Source of the DNA: Hyphomicrobiales bacterium
GTDB lineage: Bacteria > Pseudomonadota > Alphaproteobacteria > Rhizobiales > Xanthobacteraceae
Reading direction: 5' to 3'
Assembly: GCA_017304555.1 (NCBI GenBank)
Contig: JAFKKS010000255.1
Location: 1-43,303 of the forward strand
Length of the DNA stretch: 43,303 nucleotides
The position numbers and the translations under genes were made by a program. The notes under the pieces were generated by a model. The model made no database searches, was not told the DNA's origin, and saw only the letters and a program-made list of their open reading frames with translations. Below are positions 16,084-25,056 of the stretch, one piece after another. Position 1 is the first letter of the stretch. Each line of letters opens with the position of its first letter.

Positions 16084-18126
16084 TTATTCCGCCGCTTCGA
16101 CCTTCCGCCGAAGTTGCGGAAATTCCGATTCGACATGATCCATGGCGGCGTGCAGTTTGCGCGCGTCCACATTCATTTCATCGCGGAGATGCGCGAACAC
16201 GCGCTGCTTGAGGAAGAAGCGCCACGACACCGGGCGCTGCCGCAGCCGTTCGATCAGCGCATCATAGGTTTCCTTCGGCCAGGCTTTCTCAAACGCCTCG
16301 CGGCCGCGGCCATAGTCGAAGTGCCCCTCGCCTTCCTGCTTGCGCATCTCGGCGCGCAGCATCTTGGTCGCCGCCTCGTCCACCTTGCCATCCGCAATGA
16401 CGACGCCGTACTCCTCGCGCGCGCCGTCAATCGTGACGAAATACTGGCGGACATCGTGCAACACCGCCTCGGTCGGGCGATCGAGCGGCGAGCCGAAGCC
16501 GCCGCCGCCCGACGACGTGATGCGGATGACGTCGCCCGGCTGCGCGGTGAAAATATCGGTGTTGCCGAGAATCTGTTCTTTCGGCGTCCCTTCGTTGACG
16601 ACGTAGCTCGATGACTTTCCCGCCTTGCCGCCGCGCACGCCCCAAGGCTGGAAGCGGGTGCGGTCGCGGTTTCGCGCCGTGATCACCGAATGCGGCGCAA
16701 AGACCTTGAAGATCAGCGTTGTCGAAAGCCCGCCGCGATAACGGCCGGCGCCGCCGGAATCCGGCGTCAGGTAATAGGCGAGAATGCGCAGCGGCACCTC
16801 GACCTCGTTTATCTCGACCGGCGTGTTCTTGAGGAAACCGCCGTTGCCGCCGGAGCCGTTCGATCCGTCCGAAAACGGCATGGCACCGCCACCGCCGATC
16901 AGTGGATCGATCGCCGCCATCACGCGGCGGCCCGTCTCGGGATCGGAGGTTAAAACGTTCATGATCGAGATACTGCCGGCGGGCGCTGCCGGCATCCGAT
17001 CCGGCAGGGCCTGCGACAAGCAGCCGAAAACAACGTCCTGAAGCCGCGTCGCGGTGAGGCTTCGCATACCGACGGCGGCCGGGAATTGCGGATTGAGCAC
17101 GCTGCCTTCCGCGAGGAGACAATGGAACGGCCGCGTCATCCCGGTATTGACCAGGATATCCGGCATCAACGAATGGAACGCATGGAAGATACCAACCAGC
17201 AGAAGGGTGTGACGTTCGAAGCCACCTGTCGGCACATTCAGCGACGAGGTGAGTTGCGGATCGCTCTTCGTGAAGTCGAAGACGATGCTGTCGCCCTTCA
17301 CGATCATGTTGAGCGCCAGCCGGCAGGGGAAGCCGCCGACGCTATCCTCGTCGATATAATCCTGGAAGAAATACTCGTCGTCCGGAATCGTCGAGATCAG
17401 CGCGCGCGTCTGCTGCTCGCTGTAGGCTAGCAGCGCCTGGATGCCGTTGCGGAACGCGTCGACGCCGAACTTGCCGACCATCTCCAGAACTTTGCGCTCG
17501 CCGGTATTCATCGCGGCGACAAGCGCTTTGAGATCTCCCCAGTTCTGATCACGCACGCGGACGTTCGTCAGCATGACCTCGACTAGCTCGCTGTTGAGCT
17601 CGCCCTTGCGAAACAGCTTGGTCGGCGGAATGCGGATGCCTTCCTGGTGCACCTCGGTCAACGTCCGCGACAGGCTCGCGGGCACTGCACCGCCGACGTC
17701 GGTGTTGTGGATGTGGCCAACCGAGAAGGCGATGAGCTCACCGTCGTGGAAGATCGGCTTCCAGAGGTGGATGTCGGGCGAGTGCGTGCAGACGAACCCG
17801 CTATACGGATCGCTGGTGATGCAGATATCGCCTTCCTGGTAAGAGGGAATGAGATCGATCACCTTGCCGTAGTCGAGGCCGACAAACCATGTGGAACCGA
17901 ACCCCTTCGGCGCGGCGAAGGTCTGCCCCTGCGGCGTCGCGAGGCCGCAGGTGAAATCCTCCGTCTCCTTGACGAAGGTCGAGTGCGCGGTGCGATAGAG
18001 CGTACTCGCCATGGCGTCCGCCGCGGCGAGACTGTGATCGGCCAAGACCTGCAGCTGAACCTTGTCGATGCCGAGGCCTTGCTCGTTTCGTTCTGCCTTT
18101 GCGGCCGTCGCGGCGCCGGTCGTCAT
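16084..18126 (-). CDS. hyuB: Hydantoinase B/oxoprolinase family subunit
   Basis: A 680-residue protein of the HyuB family, the subunit that pairs with HyuA for ATP-driven opening of a lactam-type ring (N-methylhydantoinase, 5-oxoprolinase) or for carboxylation in acetone/acetophenone carboxylases. Family blocks seen are GDICITSDPYSGFVCTHSPD, GHIHNTDVGG, DSGGAGRYRGG and the Gly-rich SSGGGGFGSP near the C-terminus. The ATG at 18126 overlaps the HyuA stop (ATGA); a longer upstream frame is only its shadow. No acetone-carboxylase gamma subunit lies nearby, which argues for a hydrolase. The substrate cannot be named. Confidence 0.93.
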   Translation of the reverse strand: MTTGAATAAKAERNEQGLGIDKVQLQVLADHSLAAADAMASTLYRTAHSTFVKETEDFTCGLATPQGQTFAAPKGFGSTWFVGLDYGKVIDLIPSYQEGDICITSDPYSGFVCTHSPDIHLWKPIFHDGELIAFSVGHIHNTDVGGAVPASLSRTLTEVHQEGIRIPPTKLFRKGELNSELVEVMLTNVRVRDQNWGDLKALVAAMNTGERKVLEMVGKFGVDAFRNGIQALLAYSEQQTRALISTIPDDEYFFQDYIDEDSVGGFPCRLALNMIVKGDSIVFDFTKSDPQLTSSLNVPTGGFERHTLLLVGIFHAFHSLMPDILVNTGMTRPFHCLLAEGSVLNPQFPAAVGMRSLTATRLQDVVFGCLSQALPDRMPAAPAGSISIMNVLTSDPETGRRVMAAIDPLIGGGGAMPFSDGSNGSGGNGGFLKNTPVEINEVEVPLRILAYYLTPDSGGAGRYRGGLSTTLIFKVFAPHSVITARNRDRTRFQPWGVRGGKAGKSSSYVVNEGTPKEQILGNTDIFTAQPGDVIRITSSGGGGFGSPLDRPTEAVLHDVRQYFVTIDGAREEYGVVIADGKVDEAATKMLRAEMRKQEGEGHFDYGRGREAFEKAWPKETYDALIERLRQRPVSWRFFLKQRVFAHLRDEMNVDARKLHAAMDHVESEFPQLRRKVEAAE

Positions 18127-20168
18127 GACAGTGTTCCATCTTTGAGGATGAGATTTCCGTAGCCGTCGACAAGTCCGGTGAAGCCGGGCAGCACGCACGT
18201 CGTTGTGTCGCTCTGCGAGACGATGGCCGGACCTTCGATAGTGGCGCCGGGCTCGAGCTTGGTGCGATCGAACAGGCCGGCGTCGTGCATCTTTCCACCG
18301 TAGTAGACCGGAACCGTACGATCCGGCTTCGCCGCATGTTTGCGCAATTCGCGCAGCGGAAAGTCCGGCTTCGGATTGGCGGCGGCAACGACCACGCGCG
18401 CATTGATGACCTGCACGGCCGCCTTGCGGTCGCAGTAGTCGTAAAGCCGTTGATGCTCGTCGTGGAACGCGTCGGCGATACTTGCAGCGTCGCGCTTCTT
18501 GATCCATTCGTCCGTGATCGGCGTTTCGATCTCGAACGACTGTCCGGCATAGCGAATGTCGGCGGAGTATGTCAGTTGCGGTGTGCCCGGATGGCCCTGC
18601 TCCTTGCGCAGCCAGTCCATCGCCCGTTCGGCGAGGGTTGCGTATGTCGATTCAAGCGAGGCAAGCGTCGCCGGCTCTAGCATCTCATAGACGGTTTGGA
18701 TGAAATCGTTCTTGGTGTCGGAGACAAGGCCGCCCAGCGCACTGAGCACGCCCGGCGTCGCCGGGACAAGCACGGTCTCGATCCCAAGCTCGCGCGCGAG
18801 GAAACAGGCGATCATCGGTCCGCCGCCACCGAACGGCATAAGGGTGAAGGATTTCGCTTCGGTGCCGTGGCGCGCGAACACCTTGCTCATGCCGGCATAC
18901 ATGCCGGAGACGGCGACCTTGATGACGCTTTCAGCGGCATCGCGCACATCGACGTTCATCTTCTTCGCGAGTGTGCCGATGGCGGTTTCGGCCTTGGCGC
19001 GGTCGATGTTGACGGCGCCGTAGGCGATCTCGGCTTGACCGAGGAACCCGCACACGACGAAGGCGTCGGTGGTGGTCGGGCGCTCGCCGCCGCGGCCGTA
19101 GCACGCCGGCCCCGGCTCGGAACCCGCGCTCTCCGGCCCGCTCTTGAGCACGCCCTGGTCGTCGACGCGCGCAATCGAACCGCCGCCGCCGCCGATCGAC
19201 GACACCGAGATCGAGGGCACATGCAGCACGAACTCGCCGACGTCCTCGCCCGATCCGAACTGCGGTTTGCCGTCGATGATCAGCGCAACGTCGGCCGAGG
19301 TGCCGCCGATGTCGAGGCTCGCGATATTGCCGAAGCCGCTGAGCTTGGCGACGAAGGAGGCCCCGGTCACGCCCGACGCCGTGCCCGAGAGCAGCACGTC
19401 GACGCAGGCCCGCTTGCCGAGCTCCGCGCGCATAACGCCGCCGTTCGATTTGGTGATCTGCGGCTCCGAGGAGACGCCTTCGTCGCGCAGCGCCTTCTGC
19501 AGCGACGTCAGATAATTCGTCATCCGCGGCTGCACATAGGCGTTGATCACGCCGGTCATTGTGCGCTCGTATTCGCGGATCACCGCCCAGATGTCGCTCG
19601 AGCAGGTGACATAGAGCTCCGGCGCGGCCTCCCCGATCAGTTCCTTGATGCGCTGCTCATGCGCCGGATTGCGATACGAGTTGATCAACGCCACGGCGAT
19701 GCCGCTCACACCGTGCGCTTTCGCCTGCGCCACCGCGGCGCGCACATGCGCTTCGTCGAGCGGCGTTTCGATGCTGCCGTCGGAGAGAATGCGTTCGCGC
19801 ATCCCGATGACGCACTCACGGTCGATCAAGGGGCGCGTGCGCAACGAAAAGAGGCTAAACACGTCGGGCATGCGCAGCCGCGCAAGCTCCAGCACATCCT
19901 CGAAGCCCTGCGTCGCGAACAGGCAAAGCTTCGCGCCATTGCGCTGGATCAGCGTGTTGACGCCGACGGTCGTGCCGTGGGTGAAGTAAGAGACCTTCGA
20001 CGGCTCGATGCCATAGCGCTGCTTCAGCGCCCGCAGGCCGTCGATCACCTCCTGTCCGGGCCGCGTCGGCGTCGAAAAAACCTTCAGCGTGTAAAGCTTA
20101 TTGGCATCGTCCAGAACGGCGAAATCGGTGAACGTCCCCCCGATGTCGACCCCAACCCGATACGTCAT
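18123..20168 (-). CDS. hyuA: Hydantoinase A/oxoprolinase family subunit
   Basis: A 681-residue HyuA-family protein with an actin-like ATPase fold. VGVDIGGTFTDF at the N-terminus and LDIGGTSADVAL in the middle are the two phosphate motifs, and FTHGTTVGVNTLIQR, SSIGGGGGSIA and LMPFGGGGPM are diagnostic. It phosphorylates a carbonyl or the ring oxygen so that HyuB can complete the reaction. The ATG at 20168 heads the operon hyuA-hyuB-SDR-oxidase; the 53 bases upstream to the dehydrogenase gene must hold the promoter, unless it is read through from there. Confidence 0.93.
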   Translation of the reverse strand: MTYRVGVDIGGTFTDFAVLDDANKLYTLKVFSTPTRPGQEVIDGLRALKQRYGIEPSKVSYFTHGTTVGVNTLIQRNGAKLCLFATQGFEDVLELARLRMPDVFSLFSLRTRPLIDRECVIGMRERILSDGSIETPLDEAHVRAAVAQAKAHGVSGIAVALINSYRNPAHEQRIKELIGEAAPELYVTCSSDIWAVIREYERTMTGVINAYVQPRMTNYLTSLQKALRDEGVSSEPQITKSNGGVMRAELGKRACVDVLLSGTASGVTGASFVAKLSGFGNIASLDIGGTSADVALIIDGKPQFGSGEDVGEFVLHVPSISVSSIGGGGGSIARVDDQGVLKSGPESAGSEPGPACYGRGGERPTTTDAFVVCGFLGQAEIAYGAVNIDRAKAETAIGTLAKKMNVDVRDAAESVIKVAVSGMYAGMSKVFARHGTEAKSFTLMPFGGGGPMIACFLARELGIETVLVPATPGVLSALGGLVSDTKNDFIQTVYEMLEPATLASLESTYATLAERAMDWLRKEQGHPGTPQLTYSADIRYAGQSFEIETPITDEWIKKRDAASIADAFHDEHQRLYDYCDRKAAVQVINARVVVAAANPKPDFPLRELRKHAAKPDRTVPVYYGGKMHDAGLFDRTKLEPGATIEGPAIVSQSDTTTCVLPGFTGLVDGYGNLILKDGTLS

Positions 20169-20221
20169 TCAAACAACCTCGTGCTTTCGCAAATTACGCC
20201 GGTCGCAATGATCATGCTCAC

Positions 20222-21412
20222 CTATGCCGCCGCCTCGAAGACCCCGAGCCGTGCGCGGATTTCCTCGCGCACCTCCTCCCAGGATTTGCGCGGCTTGCCG
20301 CGGTTCGCAGCGATGCGGTCAGCGACCATGCCGGCCGCGACCTTGCGCGGATTGATCTTGCGCTTGGCGGATTCGGCAAGCACTTCGCGCGCCACCGCGC
20401 CGATCAACTTTTCGTTCGCCTCAAACGCCTGGTCGATATTGCCGCCGAGGTAGTCGACCCAGGATGCGATGATGCCGCCGGCGTTGGCGATGAAGTCGGG
20501 GACGGAGAGGATGCCACGTTCGAAAAGCATCTGCTCCGCCCCCTCGGTGATCGGAATGTTGCTGCCGCTCGAGATGATCTTCGCCTGCACGCGTCCGGCG
20601 TTTCTTTCGGTGATGACGTAAGGCCGTGCGCCCGGAATCAGGAGATCGACCGGCAGATAGTAGATGTCGGTGTTGGCGATCTTCTTTCCCGCCGGATATT
20701 CGAGCACGCAGCTATCGCCATGGTTCGCGCGCAGCGCCATCAGCTTGTCGAAGTCGAGCCCTTGCTCGTCATAGACCGCACCCTTGATGGTCGAGACGGC
20801 GACCAGCTTGGCGCCATTCTTGACGGCGTAATTCGAGACGCCGACGCCGACATGGCCGAACCCCTCGACCGCGACCGTTGCGCCTTTGAACGGTCTACTC
20901 GCCGCCTCGAACGCCGCGCGCGCCGCGACATAAACCCCGTGGCCGGTGATGTGGAACTCGAGCGGCAGACCGTCGACTTTCTTCGCGAACAAGCCGGAAC
21001 GGGGATATTCGGCGCCGGCGGCGGCATAGATCTCCACCAGGTCTTCGACGCCGACGCCCATATCCGGCCCGACGGCGACGATGCGCGACTTGAGATAAGG
21101 CGCGAGCACCCGGCCGAAGGCCTGCATGTAGCGCTTGCGTGTCTCAGCAGGCATTCCGGGATTGCCGACGATGCCGGCTTTGCTGCCGCCGCGCGGCAAG
21201 CCGATGATCCCGTATTTGTACGTCATCGCGCGCGCGAGCGCGGCGACTTCGTCGACGGTCACGTCCGGCAGCATGCGAATGCCGCCACCGGCCGGCCCGA
21301 GCAAAGTGCTGTCGACGACGAGAACGCCCTGCATCCCGCTTTCAGGATCGGCGACCATGACCACGGCCTCCGGTCCGATCGTGTCGATCTGCGGGAACGC
21401 GATAGGGGCCAT
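20222..21412 (-). CDS. Glu/Leu/Phe/Val dehydrogenase family protein
   Basis: A 396-residue NAD(P)-dependent amino-acid dehydrogenase. The catalytic Lys lies in GLPRGGSKAGIVGNPG, matching the family's GGxKxGI motif; the Asp in VGPDMGVG is the proton donor; the Rossmann motif is VEGFGHVGVGVSNYA. It reversibly deaminates an amino acid to a 2-oxoacid and ammonia. GGAG sits eight bases before the ATG. It follows the ferredoxin oxidoreductase gene by only 26 bases on the same strand, so the dehydrogenase likely supplies that enzyme with a 2-oxoacid. Specificity among Glu, Leu, Phe and Val is undetermined. Confidence 0.9.
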   Translation of the reverse strand: MAPIAFPQIDTIGPEAVVMVADPESGMQGVLVVDSTLLGPAGGGIRMLPDVTVDEVAALARAMTYKYGIIGLPRGGSKAGIVGNPGMPAETRKRYMQAFGRVLAPYLKSRIVAVGPDMGVGVEDLVEIYAAAGAEYPRSGLFAKKVDGLPLEFHITGHGVYVAARAAFEAASRPFKGATVAVEGFGHVGVGVSNYAVKNGAKLVAVSTIKGAVYDEQGLDFDKLMALRANHGDSCVLEYPAGKKIANTDIYYLPVDLLIPGARPYVITERNAGRVQAKIISSGSNIPITEGAEQMLFERGILSVPDFIANAGGIIASWVDYLGGNIDQAFEANEKLIGAVAREVLAESAKRKINPRKVAAGMVADRIAANRGKPRKSWEEVREEIRARLGVFEAAA

Positions 21413-21438
21413 GATGATCGTCTCCGATGTGTTCCGAT

Positions 21439-24066
21439 TCAGGCGGCGCTATCGAATGCCGCTGCATTGCGCCACTTGCTCAGAAGGTCGTGTTCACGTC
21501 GTTGCGCCGCCTCGACCCGCGCACGCTTGATGTGGCCGAAGCCGCGGATAGTCTCGGGAATGCGCGCGATTTCGATTGCGGCGGCGTGGTTGTCGGACGT
21601 CAGCTTGGCGAGAAGCTCGTCGACCGTCGCGCCATAAGCGTCGATCAGGCCACGCTCCATGCGCCGCTCTTGCGTGTAGCCGAACGGATCGAGCGCGGTG
21701 CCACGCAGCCCCTTGAACCGCGCGAGCAGACGGAAGACGGAAACGACCCATGGGCCGAACGTCATCTTGCGCGGTACGCCGGTCGTGGGATCAGGCCGCG
21801 CCAGGAACGGCGGCGCCAGGTGATAAGTGAGCTTGAAGTCGCCGGCGAACTGCGCGTCGAGCCGCGCGCGAAAGCTCGTCGCCAGATGCAGCCGCGCCAC
21901 TTCGTACTCGTCCTTGTAGGACATCAGGGTGAACAGATTGCGGGCCACCGCCTCGGCGAGACCGCTGCGGCCCTTCGCCCTCTCGCGCTCCGCCCGCTCC
22001 ACGCGCCGCACCGCTTCGACATAGCGCGCCGCGTAGGCCGCGTCCTGGTAGTCGGTGAGGAACGCCTGCCGCCGCGCGATGAGCGTCTCGGGCTCACTCT
22101 CTTCCGTCCGCGCCGGCTTACCGAGCAGCGTCTGCGCCCAAGCGGGATCGTGCGCGGCGCGCCGTCCCAGCGCGAAGGCACGCTTGTTCGCGTCGACGGA
22201 CACGCCGTTGAGCGTCACGGCTTCCATCAAAGCAGCTTCGCTGATCGGCACCACGCCGTGCTGAAAGGCGTAGCCGAGCAGGAACATGTTGGCGGTCAGC
22301 GCATTCCCAAACGCGACCGAGACAAACTGGGTGGCGTTGAAGGCGTGGACATCGCTGCTGCTCGCAGCGTTTGCGAGCCGCCGAAGCATGAACTCCGGCG
22401 AAAGGTCGACCGACTGGTCGAGGACAAAGCTGCCGGGCGGCGCGACATGCGTATTGGCGATAACCTTCGAGTGGTCCTTTTCGAGCGTCGAGATAAACTC
22501 GGGAGCGACGGCCGCAACGACATCGCACGCGATGAGCGCGTCGGCGGCGCCGAGCCCAATGCGGGTGGAATGCAGCGCGTCGTCACGCGCCGCGATGCGC
22601 ACATGGCTCGCGACCGCACCATTCTTTTGCGCTAGCCCGAGTTGATCGAGCACCGATACGGCGACGCCGTCGATATGCGCGGCTTGCCCGAGGATCGCAC
22701 TGATCGTGACGACGCCGGTTCCGCCAACGCCGGTGATCAGGAGATTATAGGCCTCCGCGATATCCGGCAGCTTCGGCGATGGAAGATCGACCGCATCGAG
22801 GCCTTGCGGCTCGACAAGCGCGGGCTCGGCCGCTCGCGGTTTCGCGCCGTGCACCGTGACAAAACTCGGGCAGAAACCTTTGAGGCAGGAGAAGTCCTTG
22901 TTGCAGTTCGACTGATCGATCTGCCGCTTGCGGCCCCACTCCGTATCGAGCGGGGCGACGGAGACGCAGTTCGATTGCGTCGAGCAATCGCCGCAGCCCT
23001 CGCACACCAGATCGTTGATGAAGACGCGTTTGTCCGGGTCGGGGAAAGCGCCGCGCTTGCGGCGACGGCGCTTCTCGGCGGCGCAGGTCTGATCGTAGAT
23101 GATCGCCGTGACGCCGACGACCTCGCGCAGCTCGCGCTGCACGGCATCGAGCTCGTCGCGGTGACGGATTTCAATGCCCGGCGCCCACTGCGTTCCGGCC
23201 GCATACTTCCAGGGCTCGTCGGTGACGACGACGATCTGGCGCACGCCTTCGGCGTGAACCTGGCGGCTGATCATCGCAGGATCGAGCGGGCCGTCATGTT
23301 GCTGCCCGCCGGTCATCGCGACCGCGTCGTTGAACAGGATCTTGTAGGTGATGTTGACCTTGGCGGCGACGGCCGCGCGGATCGCCAGCAGGCCGGAATG
23401 GAAGTAGGTGCCGTCACCCAGATTCTGGAAGATGTGATCGATGCCGGCGAAGGCCGCCATCCCCGCCCAGTTCGCGCCCTCCCCGCCCATATGCGTGATG
23501 GTGCGCGTGCTGCGGTTCGGCTGCCGGCGGGCGAGCGCATGGCAGCCGATGCCGGCCATGGCCCAACTTCCGTCAGGCACTTTGGTCGACGTGTTGTGCG
23601 GGCAGCCGGAACAGAAAAACGGCGTGCGCGCGAGGTCGACCACATTGTGGCTCGAAGCCGCAGCGCCGATGAGATTCAATCTTTCGAGGCGCTCGCGCAC
23701 GCCGCTATCGTCGGCGAGGTCGCCGAGACGCGCGGCGATGATCCTCGCCACGATCGACGCCGACAACTCGCCATGTTCCGGCACCAACGGCGCGCCATGC
23801 TCGTCGCGCTTGCCGACGACACAGCGCGTGACGTCCGGCGCGCTGAAGACGATCTCCTTGAGCTGAGCCTCGATGAGGCTTCGCTTTTCCTCGACGACGA
23901 GAATTTGCTCCGCGCCGCGGCAAAACGCGCTCACGCCTTGCGGCTCGAGCGGCCAGCTCATGCCGACTTTGTAGACCGAGATCCCGAGCCGAGCGGCCGC
24001 GGCATCGTCGAGCCCGAGTTCCTCCAAGGCCTGACGCACATCGAGATAGGCCTTGCCCACCGTCAC
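21439..24066 (-). CDS. Indolepyruvate ferredoxin oxidoreductase, C-terminal three quarters (split gene)
   Basis: An 875-residue segment of the fused IorA-IorB type enzyme that decarboxylates aryl- or branched-chain 2-oxoacids to acyl-CoA. It opens with TVGKAYLDVRQALEELGL, normally an internal block. Then come the thiamine-diphosphate region (CSGCPHNT, GGEGANWAGMAA), a ferredoxin domain (CEGCGDCSTQSNC, with a later CxxxxCxxxFCP), the gamma domain (LITGVGGTGVVTISAILGQ) and a long C-terminal domain. The GTG at 24066 overlaps the TGA of the upstream frame by four bases. Either the gene suffered a small frame-shifting deletion near 24070-24085, or the two frames are translated by coupling. Confidence 0.88.
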   Translation of the reverse strand: MTVGKAYLDVRQALEELGLDDAAAARLGISVYKVGMSWPLEPQGVSAFCRGAEQILVVEEKRSLIEAQLKEIVFSAPDVTRCVVGKRDEHGAPLVPEHGELSASIVARIIAARLGDLADDSGVRERLERLNLIGAAASSHNVVDLARTPFFCSGCPHNTSTKVPDGSWAMAGIGCHALARRQPNRSTRTITHMGGEGANWAGMAAFAGIDHIFQNLGDGTYFHSGLLAIRAAVAAKVNITYKILFNDAVAMTGGQQHDGPLDPAMISRQVHAEGVRQIVVVTDEPWKYAAGTQWAPGIEIRHRDELDAVQRELREVVGVTAIIYDQTCAAEKRRRRKRGAFPDPDKRVFINDLVCEGCGDCSTQSNCVSVAPLDTEWGRKRQIDQSNCNKDFSCLKGFCPSFVTVHGAKPRAAEPALVEPQGLDAVDLPSPKLPDIAEAYNLLITGVGGTGVVTISAILGQAAHIDGVAVSVLDQLGLAQKNGAVASHVRIAARDDALHSTRIGLGAADALIACDVVAAVAPEFISTLEKDHSKVIANTHVAPPGSFVLDQSVDLSPEFMLRRLANAASSSDVHAFNATQFVSVAFGNALTANMFLLGYAFQHGVVPISEAALMEAVTLNGVSVDANKRAFALGRRAAHDPAWAQTLLGKPARTEESEPETLIARRQAFLTDYQDAAYAARYVEAVRRVERAERERAKGRSGLAEAVARNLFTLMSYKDEYEVARLHLATSFRARLDAQFAGDFKLTYHLAPPFLARPDPTTGVPRKMTFGPWVVSVFRLLARFKGLRGTALDPFGYTQERRMERGLIDAYGATVDELLAKLTSDNHAAAIEIARIPETIRGFGHIKRARVEAAQRREHDLLSKWRNAAAFDSAA

Positions 24067-24884
24067 GATCCCAAGGCGTGCACGCGATCGAGGCCGTTCG
24101 CCCGCGCAAAGGCCTGTACCGCGGGCAATTTGTACTGCAGCAGCCGCGCTTCCTGCGCCAGCGGCAGGTCCGGGTCGCGAATGTTAAGCCCGCCCTTCGG
24201 CAGCACGAACGACGGCAGGCAGATTTGGAGTCGGTCGGGGTCGAGCGTGACGGTCGCGCCGCTTTCGACGATGTCGCCGGTCGCCTTGAAACCGACCCAG
24301 CAGCCGGAGAAGCGCGACATCGCAAAGCCGATCAGGCCGAAATCGAGATACTCCTGCACACTTGCCGGGCAGAGAACGGGAATAGCCGCAGCGACAAGCG
24401 CTTGCTCGCTCTGATGCGGGATCGTCGACGAGCGGCAACCGTGATCGTCGCCGGCGAGCAGCAGCACGCCGCCATGCTGCGCGCTGCCAGCGAGGTTGCC
24501 GTGCTTGAAGGCATCGCCGCAGCGATCGACGCCCGGCCCCTTGCCGTACCAGATGGCGAAGACACCGTCGTGCTTGGGGTTCGGCCAGAGCCCGACCTGC
24601 TGCGTCCCCCATACCGCCGTCGCGGCAAGCTCCTCGTTGACGCCCGGTTGGAACTTGACGTCGGCCGCCTTGAGAAAATGTCCGGCGCCCTGCAGCGCCG
24701 CGTCATAACCGCCGAGCGGCGAGCCACGGTAACCGGAGATGTAGCCTGCGGTGTTGAGGCCGGCGGCACGATCGCGTTGCCGTTGCATCAGCGGGAGGCG
24801 AACCAGCGCCTGCAGACCCGTCAGAAACACGCGGCCCGACTGCGCCGTATAGCGCTCGTCCAATCTGCGTACGGCCTTACCCAT
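24063..24884 (-). CDS. Indolepyruvate ferredoxin oxidoreductase, N-terminal part (split gene)
   Basis: A 273-residue frame matching the N-terminal pyrimidine-binding domain of fused IorAB enzymes: GRVFLTGLQALVRLPLMQ, NTAGYISGYRGSPLGGYD, AATAVWGTQQ and ACPA-like CPASVQEYLDFG. It ends ANGLDRVHALGS and stops, while the other frame continues as RARLGIVTVGKAY. Family members carry several more residues between these blocks (from memory), so a short deletion is likely. AAGG precedes the ATG at 24884. The domain cannot act alone; activity would need assembly with the 875-residue product. Confidence 0.85.
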   Translation of the reverse strand: MGKAVRRLDERYTAQSGRVFLTGLQALVRLPLMQRQRDRAAGLNTAGYISGYRGSPLGGYDAALQGAGHFLKAADVKFQPGVNEELAATAVWGTQQVGLWPNPKHDGVFAIWYGKGPGVDRCGDAFKHGNLAGSAQHGGVLLLAGDDHGCRSSTIPHQSEQALVAAAIPVLCPASVQEYLDFGLIGFAMSRFSGCWVGFKATGDIVESGATVTLDPDRLQICLPSFVLPKGGLNIRDPDLPLAQEARLLQYKLPAVQAFARANGLDRVHALGS

Positions 24885-24952
24885 CTGGGCGCCTTGTCGA
24901 TGCGAACACGATGCTCGCGATTGACGATTGGAGTCATTCCGATAAACTAATC

Positions 24953-24986
24953 ATGCGCAATGCGCACACTTAGTCTCTATGCGCAC
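24953..24986. promoter_or_regulatory. Candidate IclR-type operator before the oxidoreductase gene
   Basis: ATGCGCAATGCGCAC (24953-24967) reads GTGCGCATTGCGCAT on the gene's strand, fitting the IclR-type plan GTnCG-N5-CGnAC. A further half-site ATGCGCAC lies at 24979-24986. The sites are 69-102 bases upstream of the oxidoreductase ATG. The same palindrome recurs at 25904-25918. Confidence 0.6.
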
Positions 24987-25056
24987 AGGCGACCATGCGA
25001 CGAGAGCGATGTCAAGTGTGGTTCGAATGCTGGAGATTTCGCCGCAACGCAGGTGG

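Noticed and set aside
14653..16614. 653-codon plus-strand open frame
   Set aside because: It lies antisense to the FAD oxidase, SDR and HyuB genes, is Arg/His-rich and resembles no protein; such long shadows are common in GC-rich DNA.
20169..20221. GTGCTTTCGCAA before hyuA as a further IclR-type site
   Set aside because: Spacing and one arm differ from the two good palindromes; too degenerate to claim.
18696..20453. 585-codon plus-strand open frame
   Set aside because: Antisense to HyuA and crosses into the next gene; no domain recognised.
22642..24414. 590-codon plus-strand open frame
   Set aside because: Antisense to the ferredoxin oxidoreductase, whose motifs are unambiguous.
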